Shown: one piece after another, positions 7,950 to 16,148 of the stretch | Layout of the letters: every line of letters starts with the position of its first letter | Position numbering within the stretch: position 1 is the stretch's first letter | Origin: Streptomyces sp. NBRC 110611 | GTDB lineage: Bacteria; Actinomycetota; Actinomycetes; Streptomycetales; Streptomycetaceae | Length of the DNA: 64,000 bases | Assembly: GCF_001590865.1 (NCBI RefSeq) | Contig: NZ_BBUY01000011.1 | Coordinates: 124,001 to 188,000 of the forward strand | Reading direction: 5' to 3' | Position numbers and translations under genes: made by a program | Notes under the pieces: generated by a model | The model's input: only the letters and a program-made list of their open reading frames with translations | Databases searched by the model: none | What the model was told of the DNA's origin: nothing

Positions 7950-9254
7950 GTGTCATTGCTGTCCCGGCTCGTGGCGCCCACGGCTCGTCACGACGTGGCG
8001 CGGCTCGTGGCCGCCCTGCTCGCCGAGCACTCGGGTGTCCGCCCGGAAGGGCCGGCCGAGGAATTCGTCTCGCGGACCGGGCCGCCGCGGGGGCCCGTCC
8101 TGCCCACCGGGCCGACGGGCCTGGGCACGTCGGCCGCCCGTATCGCGGCCAGGCGCAAGGAGGTTGAGGGCACCGGGCGCCGCAAGGAGGTGGAAGACAT
8201 CGGGCGCCGCCAGGGCGTCGAGGGCGGGGCCGGTGTCCCCGAGCTGTACTGCCCGCCCGCGCTCCGCGACGACCCGGCGCTCGCCGAGGAGGTCAACACC
8301 CGTCTGCTGGCGTGGGCCGAGGAGATCGGCCTCTACGCCGGCCGCCTCAACCGCGTCCGTGCGGCGGACTTCGGGCGCCTGATGATGCTGGCGCACCCCG
8401 ACACCGACGATCCGGACCGGCTGCTGGCGGCCGGCAAGTGCGCCCTGGCGGAGTGGGCCACGGACGACTACTACTGCGACGACGAGACGATGGGATCCGC
8501 GCCGGTGCTGCTCGGCGCGCAACTCGGTGTCGCTTATGCGGCCATCGACCCCGCCCACCCTCCGCTCCGCTACGTTCCCGCCGTCGAGCGGGCCATGCAG
8601 GACGACCCGGTGCGGACCGCCCTGCGCTCCGGCTTCGCGCATATGGCCCGCTACGCGGACTCGTCCCAGCTGGCCCGGCTGCGCCACGAGGTCGCGGTGC
8701 TGTTCGTGGGCTACGGACAGGAGGGGTCCTGGCGCTCCCAGGACCGGATGCCCGCCGTCTGGGAGTACCTGGCGCACCGTCAGTTCAACAGCTTCGTCCC
8801 CTGCGTCGCGATGACCGACATGGTGGGCGGTTACGTACTGCCCGCCGCCGAGTACGCCGAGCCGCGCGTCCGCCGCGCCGTGACCATGGCATCCACGGCC
8901 GCCACCCTCGTCAACGACCTGTACTCGATGGCGAAGGAACACCACTCGGACGGTGTGGAGTTCAACCTGCCGACGGTGATCGCCGCCGAAGAGCGCTGCA
9001 CACCGCGCGAGGCGGTCCAGCGGAGTGCGGCGATCCACGACGAACTGGTCCGCACCTTCGAGGCCGAGGCGGCCGCTCTGGCCCTGACCGGCTCACCCCA
9101 GCTGCGCCGCTTCCTCACGGGGGTGTGGGCCTGGCTGGGCGGCAACCGCGCCTGGCACAGCGGCAGCCGGCGCTACACCTCCAACCCTGCCGATACCCCC
9201 TCCAACACATCCTCCAACACCCCCTCCGGCACGTCCTCCGGCCCCCTTTCCTGA
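7950..9254 (+). CDS. 2-methylisoborneol synthase
   Basis: 434 residues, a class I terpene cyclase. It carries the aspartate-rich Mg motif DDYYCDD (172-178) and the NSE motif NDLYSMAKE (322-330), and the WEYLAHRQFNSF region typical of MIB synthases. It cyclises 2-methyl-GPP to the earthy odorant 2-methylisoborneol. The first ~95 residues are a disordered-looking extension with a repeated RRKEVE/RRQGVE unit (68-92), the region by which Family 2 cargo is thought to load into encapsulins. The C-terminus is a Ser/Thr/Pro-rich tail. GTG 7950 follows aaggagga. It sits between its shell protein and the enzyme that makes its substrate. Confidence 0.92.
   Translation: MSLLSRLVAPTARHDVARLVAALLAEHSGVRPEGPAEEFVSRTGPPRGPVLPTGPTGLGTSAARIAARRKEVEGTGRRKEVEDIGRRQGVEGGAGVPELYCPPALRDDPALAEEVNTRLLAWAEEIGLYAGRLNRVRAADFGRLMMLAHPDTDDPDRLLAAGKCALAEWATDDYYCDDETMGSAPVLLGAQLGVAYAAIDPAHPPLRYVPAVERAMQDDPVRTALRSGFAHMARYADSSQLARLRHEVAVLFVGYGQEGSWRSQDRMPAVWEYLAHRQFNSFVPCVAMTDMVGGYVLPAAEYAEPRVRRAVTMASTAATLVNDLYSMAKEHHSDGVEFNLPTVIAAEERCTPREAVQRSAAIHDELVRTFEAEAAALALTGSPQLRRFLTGVWAWLGGNRAWHSGSRRYTSNPADTPSNTSSNTPSGTSSGPLS
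8151..8225 (+). repeat. In-gene tandem repeat in the MIB synthase N-terminal extension
   Basis: Three successive units encoding RRKEVEGTG, RRKEVEDIG and RRQGVEG (residues 68-92), with 27-base DNA periodicity. It lies in the flexible segment before the cyclase domain. Confidence 0.75.
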
Positions 9255-9281
9255 TTTCGCACACTGCAAGGAGCCCCCTAC

Positions 9282-10145
9282 ATGACCACCACCCCCGCCT
9301 CCGCCCCCGCCCCCGTCCTGCGCACCGCGTACCAGAAGTCCGTGGCGGACTACTGGAACGCCGAGAAGGACCCGGTCAACCTGCGCCTGGGTGACGTCGA
9401 CGGCCTCTACCACCACCACTACGGGATCGGCGACTACGACCCCGCCGTCCTGGACGGCCCCGAGGACACCCGCGACGAGCGCATCATCGCCGAACTCCAC
9501 CGCCTGGAATCGGCCCAGGCCGACGTCCTGCTCGACCACCTCGGCCCGATAGCCCCCGGCCACCGCCTGCTGGACGCCGGCTGCGGCCGCGGTGGCTCCA
9601 GCATCATGGCCAACGCCCGCTTCGGCTGCCAGGTCGACGGCGTCTCCATCTCCGAGGCCCAGGTCGAGTTCGCCAACGGCCAGGCCCGCAAGCGGAGTGT
9701 GGACGACAAGGTGCGCTACCACTTCCGCAACATGCTGGACACCGGCCTGCCGACCGGCGCGTTCCAGGCCATCTGGAACAACGAATCCACCATGTACGTC
9801 GACCTGTTCGACCTCTTCGCCGAGCACGCCCGCCAACTGGCTTTCGGCGGCCGCTATGTCGTCATCACGGGCTGCTACAACGACGTGACCGGCGGCCGCT
9901 CCAAGGCCGTCAGCCGCATCGACGAGCACTACACCTGCAACATCCACCCGCGCAGCGCCTACTTCAAGGCCATGGCCGCCAACGGCCTGGTCCCGATGAA
10001 CGTCGTCGACCTGACGGACGCGACCATCCCCTACTGGGAGCTGCGCGCCCAGTCCTCGCTGGCCACGGGCGTCGAGGACCCGTTCCTGACGGCGTACAAG
10101 GAGGGCAGCTTCCACTACCTGCTGATCGCCGCGGACCGGGTCTGA
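9282..10145 (+). CDS. Geranyl diphosphate 2-C-methyltransferase
   Basis: 287 residues. The SAM-binding motif I is LLDAGCGRGGSS. Other conserved blocks are YHHHYGIGDYD, ERIIAELHRLESAQAD, IWNNESTMYVDL and GCYNDVTGG, all characteristic of the bacterial GPP C-methyltransferases paired with MIB synthase. It transfers a methyl group from SAM to C2 of geranyl diphosphate. Length is close to characterised enzymes (about 290-300). It is the third gene of the operon, 27 bases after the synthase. Confidence 0.92.
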   Translation: MTTTPASAPAPVLRTAYQKSVADYWNAEKDPVNLRLGDVDGLYHHHYGIGDYDPAVLDGPEDTRDERIIAELHRLESAQADVLLDHLGPIAPGHRLLDAGCGRGGSSIMANARFGCQVDGVSISEAQVEFANGQARKRSVDDKVRYHFRNMLDTGLPTGAFQAIWNNESTMYVDLFDLFAEHARQLAFGGRYVVITGCYNDVTGGRSKAVSRIDEHYTCNIHPRSAYFKAMAANGLVPMNVVDLTDATIPYWELRAQSSLATGVEDPFLTAYKEGSFHYLLIAADRV

Positions 10146-10184
10146 GCGACCGCGCGAGTCGGCCAAAGACAAGGCCGGGTGGCA

Positions 10185-11093
10185 TCAATCATGCGGCCGG
10201 CCCGCCGCTGCTCTTGCCGCGGTCACGAAGGCGGCGATCGCCGGATGCGTACCACCGCCCGCGCGGAAGGCGACCTTTGACCGGCGGAACAGCGGCAACT
10301 TGGTCAACACCACGCCTGCGGGGCTGTGCGCGGTGGCCGTTTCCGGTATGAACCCGGCCCCTTGTCCGGCGGCGGCCAGGGCCAGCACGGTGCGGAAGTC
10401 GTTGACCTGGTGGCGAATTCTCGGTTGGAACCCGGCCGCCTGGCAGGCGCGTACGGCCATCGCGTGACCGGTTGTGCCCTCGCGAGCGGTGATCCACGGG
10501 ACCTCGTCATAGGGGCCGAGCAACTCGGCCAGTGTGCCGCTGCCGCTGGTGGCCTCGGCCGTGGTGGTGGCGGCGAGGTACATCGGCTCCTCCAGCAGGG
10601 GCACTTCCTCCACGGTGGTGTCCGGTGACGCGGGTACGAAGTCGTAGTCGTGGACCAGGGCCACGTCGAGTTCGCCGGCGCGCAGGCCGTCGGAGACGCG
10701 CGCCGAGTCGATCTCCTGCACCATCGGTTCCAGCGCGGGATGCCGTTCGGCCAGCTCGGCCAGCGCGGCGGGCACGATGGTGTGGCCGGCGGAGGGGAAG
10801 GTCCCGATGCGGAGCGGCCCGCCGATACCCTCCCGCGCGCCGGCCAGTTCGGCGACCGCCAGCTCAAGGCGTTGCAGTACGGCGTCGGCGTGTGCGACGA
10901 GGGACCGGCCGGCGGGCGTGAGGACCACCCGCCGGCCGCTGCGTTCCAGCAAGGCCACGCCTGCCTCGCGTTCCAGCACCCCCAGTTGTTGGGAGACGGC
11001 GGATGCGGTGAAGGTCAGCGCCTCGGCCACGGCCGCGATCGTGCCCCGCCGGTCCAGTTCGCGAAGCAGGTAGAGACGACGAAGATCGAGCAT
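10185..11093 (-). CDS. LysR family transcriptional regulator
   Basis: 302 residues. The N-terminal winged helix-turn-helix (LRRLYLLRELDRRGTIAAVAEALTF..SAVSQQLGVLEREAGVALLER) is followed by a periplasmic-binding-like effector domain (GPLRIGTFPSAGHTIVPAALAEL). It is divergent from the dapA-like gene with a gap of only 71 bases, so it probably controls that gene and itself. The effector is unknown. It is convergent with the MIB operon. Confidence 0.85.
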   Translation of the reverse strand: MLDLRRLYLLRELDRRGTIAAVAEALTFTASAVSQQLGVLEREAGVALLERSGRRVVLTPAGRSLVAHADAVLQRLELAVAELAGAREGIGGPLRIGTFPSAGHTIVPAALAELAERHPALEPMVQEIDSARVSDGLRAGELDVALVHDYDFVPASPDTTVEEVPLLEEPMYLAATTTAEATSGSGTLAELLGPYDEVPWITAREGTTGHAMAVRACQAAGFQPRIRHQVNDFRTVLALAAAGQGAGFIPETATAHSPAGVVLTKLPLFRRSKVAFRAGGGTHPAIAAFVTAARAAAGRPHD

Positions 11094-11113
11094 AAGGTGA
11101 GCTTAGGTATAAG
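11093..11113. promoter_or_regulatory. Possible LysR operator between the divergent pair
   Basis: Three alternating half-sites taag (11093-11096), ctta (11102-11105) and taag (11110-11113) create overlapping T-N-A type dyads at the LysR start, in the short gap to the dapA-like gene. Suggestive only. Confidence 0.35.
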
Positions 11114-11164
11114 AGAAGAAATCGGAAATGGATCTACAGGGTCGTTGTGGGCCAGGGTGGGGCC

Positions 11165-12088
11165 ATGGCATCCCAGACATCCGATCCGAAGTTCACCGGC
11201 CTGTACGTCCCCTTGGTGACTCCGTTCACCGACGACCTGCGCCTGGCCCCCGACGCGCTGGCCCGGCTCGCCGATGAGGCGCTGTCGGCCGGTGCCGCCG
11301 GGCTCGTCGCCCTCGGCACCACCGCGGAAGTGGCCACGCTGACCGCGGAGGAGCAGCAGACCGTGGTGCGAGTCTGTGCGGCCGCCTGCCGGGCGCACGG
11401 CGCCCCACTGATCGTCGGCGTCGGCACCAACGACACCGCCGCCGCCATCGAGTCGTTGCGCGAGCTGGCGGCCACCGGTGACGTAGCCGCGGCGCTGGTA
11501 CCCGCGCCGCCCTACATCCGCCCCGGTGAAGCGGGGACACTGGCGCACTTCGCCGCGCTGGCCGAGCACGGCGGCGTACCGCTGATCGTGTACGATATCC
11601 CCTACCGCACCGGGCAGACCCTCAGCGCCGGCACCCTCGCCGCACTCGGCCGCCTGCCGGAGGTCGTCGGGGTCAAGCACGCGACCGGCGCGATCGACGC
11701 GACCACGGTCGAGTTGCTCGGCTGCCCACCGCCCGGATTCGCCGTGCTCGGCGGCGACGACGTCGTCATCTCACCGCTCGTCGCGGCGGGCGCCCACGGC
11801 GGAATCCTGGCATCGGCCAATATCCGTACCGCCGACTACGCCGAACTGATCTCGCTGTGGCGTCGCGGTTCCGGTGCCCCCGCCCGCAGGCTCGGAGCCG
11901 AGCTGGCCCGGTTGTCCGCCGTGCTCTTCGCCGAGCCCAACCCGACGGTGATCAAGGGAGTGCTGCACGCTCAGGGACGGATCCCCAGCCCGGCCGTCCG
12001 GATGCCGCTGCTGGCCGCCGCCACCAGTTCCGTCCGCCGAGCAGCGCTTCTGGCCGGCGGCCGCGCACGCCACGGGTCCGCAGCCTGA
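11165..12088 (+). CDS. Dihydrodipicolinate synthase/N-acetylneuraminate lyase family aldolase
   Basis: 307 residues, a (beta/alpha)8 class I aldolase. It shows the N-terminal GLYVPLVTPF signature, a TTAE motif in place of the usual TTGE, the tyrosine motif YDIPYRTG and the Schiff-base lysine in VVGVKHATG. Real dapA enzymes act in lysine synthesis. The dedicated LysR neighbour and altered TTAE loop suggest a catabolic or specialised aldolase instead (inference). ATG 11165 is preferred to the in-frame GTG at 11147 because it fits the family N-terminus. Confidence 0.8.
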   Translation: MASQTSDPKFTGLYVPLVTPFTDDLRLAPDALARLADEALSAGAAGLVALGTTAEVATLTAEEQQTVVRVCAAACRAHGAPLIVGVGTNDTAAAIESLRELAATGDVAAALVPAPPYIRPGEAGTLAHFAALAEHGGVPLIVYDIPYRTGQTLSAGTLAALGRLPEVVGVKHATGAIDATTVELLGCPPPGFAVLGGDDVVISPLVAAGAHGGILASANIRTADYAELISLWRRGSGAPARRLGAELARLSAVLFAEPNPTVIKGVLHAQGRIPSPAVRMPLLAAATSSVRRAALLAGGRARHGSAA

Positions 12089-12124
12089 TCCGGAGGCCGG
12101 GCGGTACCGGGGCTCCGGCTCGGA

Positions 12125-12577
12125 TCACCGGGCGGAGACCTTGTGGACGGTGGTGTCGTCGGGGTTCAGCCGTCGCCCGTCCGCGGACAGCACTTCCAGA
12201 GCGCGGAGGCGGTGTCCCTGCCGGCGATCGACCAGCTCTGAGTGCGGTTCGCCGGGGGCGAAGAAGTTCTGTTCGCCCCACTGCCGAAGCGCCACGATGA
12301 CGGGGAAGAGCGCCTCGCCCTTCGGTGTCAGTACGTACTCGCGGTAGGCGCTGCCGTCCGAGGCGGGGACGGATTCGAGAACACCGCCGGCGACCAGGGT
12401 GCGCAGACGCGCGGTGAGGATGTTCTTGGCCACGCCGAGGCTGCGCTGGAACTCGCCGAAGCGCCGGCTTCCGTCGAAGGCGTCCCGCACGATCAGCAGG
12501 GACCACCAGTCGCCGATCGCGTCCACGGACCGGGCAACGGGACATGCGCTGTCGTCGAAGCGCGTCCTGGTCACCAT
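12125..12577 (-). CDS. HxlR family transcriptional regulator
   Basis: 150 residues. CPVARSVDAIGDWWSLLIVRDAFDGSRRFGEFQRSLGVAKNILTARLRTL is the HxlR winged helix with its conserved N-terminal Cys. The frame is open far upstream, but ATG 12577 gives the family-typical start (MVTRTRFDDSACPVA). It is divergent from an MFS transporter, and a 21-base palindrome sits between them, so it is most likely the repressor of that exporter, sensing a reactive or electrophilic ligand through the Cys (inference). Confidence 0.85.
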   Translation of the reverse strand: MVTRTRFDDSACPVARSVDAIGDWWSLLIVRDAFDGSRRFGEFQRSLGVAKNILTARLRTLVAGGVLESVPASDGSAYREYVLTPKGEALFPVIVALRQWGEQNFFAPGEPHSELVDRRQGHRLRALEVLSADGRRLNPDDTTVHKVSAR

Positions 12578-12601
12578 GGTGTCCCTCACTACCGTCAGCG
12601 C

Positions 12602-12622
12602 TTGGTGGCATGTTGCAACCAA
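12602..12622. promoter_or_regulatory. HxlR operator candidate
   Basis: A 21-base dyad with arms ttggt/accaa and gca/tgc symmetric around 12612. It lies between the HxlR gene start (12577) and the MFS gene start (12642), 25 and 20 bases away. Confidence 0.6.
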
Positions 12623-12641
12623 ATTCGGAAGGGGAGTGCCG

Positions 12642-13907
12642 ATGCCCGGCAACAGTGAGGCCGTGACACGACGGACCGGGGCCCGCAGCGGGGAGAGCCC
12701 CGGGCTCGTCCTCTCCCGTGGCGTCGTCATCTTGTTCGCCGTCGCCTGCGGGGCCGCGGTAGCCAATGTCTACTTCTCCCAGCCGCTCCTGGTGACCATG
12801 GGCCACGACCTCGCCATGAGCCCGGCGCTTGTCGGCAGCGTGGTCACCCTCACGCATGTCGGATACGGACTGGGCCTCTTCTTCCTCGTGCCGCTGGGCG
12901 ACGTGGCCGACCGCAGACGCCTCATCGTGGCCCAGTTGCTGCTCCTGCTGGTGGCGCTGACCGTGGTGGCCACCGCCCGCACGGCGGCCGTCCTGCTCGC
13001 GGGCATGGCCGCGACGGGGCTTCTCGCGGTCGTCACCCAGACCTTGGTGGCCTTCGCGGCGGCACTGGCCCCGCCCGCCCGGCGCGGACGGGTCGTCGGT
13101 CTGGTCACCAGCGGCGTGGTCACCGGAATCCTGCTCGCCCGCACCGCATCCGGACTCCTGGCCGATCTCGCGGGCTGGCGTTCCGTCTACCTCGCTTCGG
13201 CGTCGCTCACCGCCCTGCTCGCCGTGGTCCTGTACCGCATCCTGCCGCGCCACAGTGACGCTCCGCCGACAACCCTGCGCTACGGACAGCTCCTCCGCTC
13301 CACGATCACCCTGTTCGCACGGGAAAGACTGCTGCGGCTCCGGGCCCTGTTCGGTCTGCTGGTCTTCGCCGCCTTCAGCACCCTGTGGAGCAGCGTCGCG
13401 CTGCCGCTCAGCGAGGCCCCGTACCTCCTCTCCCACAGCGCGATCGGGGCGCTGGGGCTGATCGGTGTCGCCGGCGCCCTGGCCGCGACCGTGGCGGGCC
13501 GCCTGAACGACCGCGGACACTCCCGGCGGACCACCGGCATCGCCCTGGCGCTGCTCGCCGCCTCGTGGCTGCCCCTGGCCTACACCCGCAGCTCGCTCTG
13601 GGCCCTGTTCGTCGGGGTGATCCTGCTCGACCTCGCCGTGCAGGCGGTGCACGTCACCAACCAGACTCTGATCTACGCACTGCACCCGGACGCGGGCAGC
13701 CGGCTCATCGGCGGATACATGGTCTTCTACTCGATCGGCAGCGGCACCGGCGCCCTCGCCGCGACCTCCCTCTACACGGCGGCCGGCTGGGGCGCCGTAT
13801 GCGCACTGGGTGCCGCGTTCAGCTGCTTTGGGCTCGTACTGTGGGCGGTCACGCGACGCAGCACCCCGGATCCGACCGCCAAAGTGCCGTCCCGCAGCGG
13901 AAGTTGA
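12642..13907 (+). CDS. MFS transporter (probable drug exporter)
   Basis: 421 residues with about 12 hydrophobic helices. The loop 2-3 signature GDVADRRRLIVAQ is the MFS motif A. It belongs to the family of proton-coupled exporters close to YbcL/arabinose-efflux-like permeases (ANVYFSQPLLVTM near the N-terminus is typical of this subgroup). ATG 12642 follows ggaagggga. It is divergent from the HxlR regulator and ends 4 bases before the convergent deacetylase stop. Confidence 0.85.
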   Translation: MPGNSEAVTRRTGARSGESPGLVLSRGVVILFAVACGAAVANVYFSQPLLVTMGHDLAMSPALVGSVVTLTHVGYGLGLFFLVPLGDVADRRRLIVAQLLLLLVALTVVATARTAAVLLAGMAATGLLAVVTQTLVAFAAALAPPARRGRVVGLVTSGVVTGILLARTASGLLADLAGWRSVYLASASLTALLAVVLYRILPRHSDAPPTTLRYGQLLRSTITLFARERLLRLRALFGLLVFAAFSTLWSSVALPLSEAPYLLSHSAIGALGLIGVAGALAATVAGRLNDRGHSRRTTGIALALLAASWLPLAYTRSSLWALFVGVILLDLAVQAVHVTNQTLIYALHPDAGSRLIGGYMVFYSIGSGTGALAATSLYTAAGWGAVCALGAAFSCFGLVLWAVTRRSTPDPTAKVPSRSGS

Positions 13908-13911
13908 GGTG

Positions 13912-14832
13912 TCATGGCGAACCGTCACCACCTGGTGGCGCCGGAGCGGGGGGCGGGGCGACCTGGTCGCGGTAGTGGCGCGCGATGTCCCCGGCCGTGG
14001 TGAACCAGACGCCGTCGGCGTTCCGCCGGATATGGTCCAGTGCAGCCCTGAAGTGCCTCAGCCGGAACGGCTGTCCGACGATGAAGGTGTGGACGGAGAT
14101 CCCCAGCACCAGCGGCTGCCGGCGGGACTGCTCCAGCATTTCGTCGAACGAATCCCTGATCATGTCGGCGAAGGCGGCGGCCGTCCCATGGTGGAACACG
14201 ATCATCGGGACGTCGTTGACCTCGTGGGGGTACGGCAGGCTCAACAGCGGGCCGCCACGGGTGCTCAGCCATACCGGCTGGTCGTCCATCGGCCAGTCCA
14301 TGGTGTAGAGGAAGCCGCGTTCGGCGAGGAGGTCCTCGGTGACCGCGCTGGGGTTGGCGCCCGGGCTCATCCAGCCGGCCGGGCCGGTGCCCTCATGTGT
14401 CGCGATCGCCCGGTAGGCCTCGTCGACGACGCGTCTCTCGGCGGTCTCGTCGAGCTCGTTCGGATGCACCGAGTTGGTACGGCCGTGCGCGACGAATTCG
14501 CCGCCGGCGTCCCGGAACGTGCCGATCAGCTCGGGAGCGTGGTCGTAATCCGCCGTGTTCAGCAGAACCGTGGGGCGGATGTCGTACTGCGCGAGGGCGT
14601 CGGCGATGCGGAAGCCGCCGACCCGGTTGCCGTACTCCCGCCAGGCCCAGTTGTACGTGTTGGGGTGCGGCAGCCCGGGGGAGTACGAGAGGCCGAGACC
14701 GCTCTCCCCGTAGGCGAAGTGCTCGGTGTTGACGGCGACGTACACGGCGAGCCGCGCTCCGCCGGGCCAGGTGAAGTGCGGGCGGGAGACGATCGGGGAG
14801 TACCCGAAGCGCCCGTGGGTGGGCAGGGTCAC
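13912..14832 (-). CDS. Polysaccharide deacetylase family protein (allantoinase-like)
   Basis: 306 residues with the NodB-type (beta/alpha) fold of the PuuE/chitin-deacetylase group: N-terminal WPGGARLAVYVAVNTEHFAYGE, FVAHGRTN with a metal-type His, PGANPS, and LGISVHTFIVGQPFRL. Members act on carbon-nitrogen bonds in sugars, allantoin or similar compounds; the substrate here is not known. The GTG start at 14832 overlaps the stop of the histidine-kinase gene (GTGA), so the two are translationally coupled. Confidence 0.78.
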   Translation of the reverse strand: MTLPTHGRFGYSPIVSRPHFTWPGGARLAVYVAVNTEHFAYGESGLGLSYSPGLPHPNTYNWAWREYGNRVGGFRIADALAQYDIRPTVLLNTADYDHAPELIGTFRDAGGEFVAHGRTNSVHPNELDETAERRVVDEAYRAIATHEGTGPAGWMSPGANPSAVTEDLLAERGFLYTMDWPMDDQPVWLSTRGGPLLSLPYPHEVNDVPMIVFHHGTAAAFADMIRDSFDEMLEQSRRQPLVLGISVHTFIVGQPFRLRHFRAALDHIRRNADGVWFTTAGDIARHYRDQVAPPPAPAPPGGDGSP

Positions 14833-16148
14833 TGCTGCTCTGCTCCTCTGCTCCTCGAAATGGGAAGGCGGAGTTCGGCGATGGCTCCACCGTCGGGGGC
14901 GTTGGCGAAGCGGAGCGTGGCGCCGAGGACGTGGGCCTGGCCGGTGGCGATGGTCAGGCCCAGGCCGTGGCCGGTCCGCCTGCCGACGTCGGACCCGCCC
15001 GACTGGCTCCGGAAGCGCTGGGGGCCCTGGTCGAGGAGGTAGGCCGGGTAGCCGTCGCCGTGGTCCCGCACGGTGATGACGGGCGCGTCGACGGTGACCA
15101 CGACGGGCGGGCGGCCGTGTTTGTGGGCGTTGGCGACGAGGTTGCCCAGGACGCGTTCGAGCCTGCGCCGGTCGGTCTCCACGCAGGCGTCGCGTACGAC
15201 GCGGACCTCGGTCGCCGTGCCCGTTGCCCGGACTGCGCGTTCGGCCAGCGGGCCCAGCTGGTGTATGTCCAGGTCCGCGCTCTCGACCTGTGCGTCGAGC
15301 CGGGAGATCTCCAGCAGATCCTCGGTCAGCCCGCGCAGGGTCCGGACGCGGTCACGCACCATGTCGGTCGGACGGCCGGGGGGCAGCAGCTCGGCCGCCG
15401 AGTGCAGTCCGGCCAGCGGGGTGCGCAGCTCGTGGGAGACGTCGGCGGTGAAGCGCTGTTCGCTGTGCAGCCTGGTCTGCAGACTGGCGGCCATCGCGTC
15501 GAGCGCGGTCGCCACGGCGGCGGCCTCGTCCTGGGCGCGGTCGGGGCACCGGGCGCGGGGGTCGTGCACACGGGCGTCGAGATCGCCGGTGCTGATGCGC
15601 CGGGCGACGCGGGCGGTGTGGTGCAGCCGGCGGGTGATACGGGAGACCGAGACCAGTCCGGCCCCCAGGGTGACGACGATCGCCGCGGCGGAGGAGCCGA
15701 TGATGGCCCCGTCCAGGCCGCGCAGGGACGCCGCCTGTTCGCTGTAGTCCAGCCGTACCGCCAGCACTTTGCCCCCGGCGACGGGCGTGGTGGCCCACAT
15801 CACGGGGTGGCCCCGGTGGGTGGCGAGCTGGGTCCCGCGCTCGTGCCGCCGCACGGTCATCTCACGGAGCGGTACGGGAAGGTCCGGCGGGTCCACCGCG
15901 ACGTTGCGGTCGAGGGGGTCCCCGGCGACGTACGCGGACATGCTGCGGTCCAGTTCCGACAGCGCGGTGTTGCGGGCACGGTCCTGGGTCTGCCGGTCGA
16001 CCAGGACGTGCACCAGGATGCCGATCACCGTGGCGAGTAGGCAGCACATGACGGTGATGAAGACGGCGGTCTTCCAGTAGAGCGTCGCCGTCCAGGCGGG
16101 CAGCCACCGCGGCGGACGCAGCCGGAGAGTGCGCACGGCCCGGCTCAC
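14829..16148 (-). CDS. Sensor histidine kinase
   Basis: 439 residues. Two transmembrane helices (near TAVFITVMCCLLATVIGILVHVLV and IIGSSAAAIVVTLGAGLVSV) flank an extracellular sensor region. They are followed by a HAMP-like segment (RITRRLHHTARVARRISTGDLDARV), the H-box FTADVSHELRTPLAGLHSAAE, the N-box NLVANAHKHG, and G motifs DHGDGYPAY and GHGLGLTIA. All catalytic motifs are intact. GTG 16148 overlaps the lipoprotein stop (GTGA). No response regulator gene lies next to it, which is unusual. Confidence 0.87.
   Translation of the reverse strand: MSRAVRTLRLRPPRWLPAWTATLYWKTAVFITVMCCLLATVIGILVHVLVDRQTQDRARNTALSELDRSMSAYVAGDPLDRNVAVDPPDLPVPLREMTVRRHERGTQLATHRGHPVMWATTPVAGGKVLAVRLDYSEQAASLRGLDGAIIGSSAAAIVVTLGAGLVSVSRITRRLHHTARVARRISTGDLDARVHDPRARCPDRAQDEAAAVATALDAMAASLQTRLHSEQRFTADVSHELRTPLAGLHSAAELLPPGRPTDMVRDRVRTLRGLTEDLLEISRLDAQVESADLDIHQLGPLAERAVRATGTATEVRVVRDACVETDRRRLERVLGNLVANAHKHGRPPVVVTVDAPVITVRDHGDGYPAYLLDQGPQRFRSQSGGSDVGRRTGHGLGLTIATGQAHVLGATLRFANAPDGGAIAELRLPISRSRGAEQQ

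Noticed and set aside
11952..13931. A 659-codon minus-strand frame over the HxlR and MFS genes
   Set aside because: Both overlapped genes are convincing; the frame is Gln/Gly/Arg-rich without a domain.
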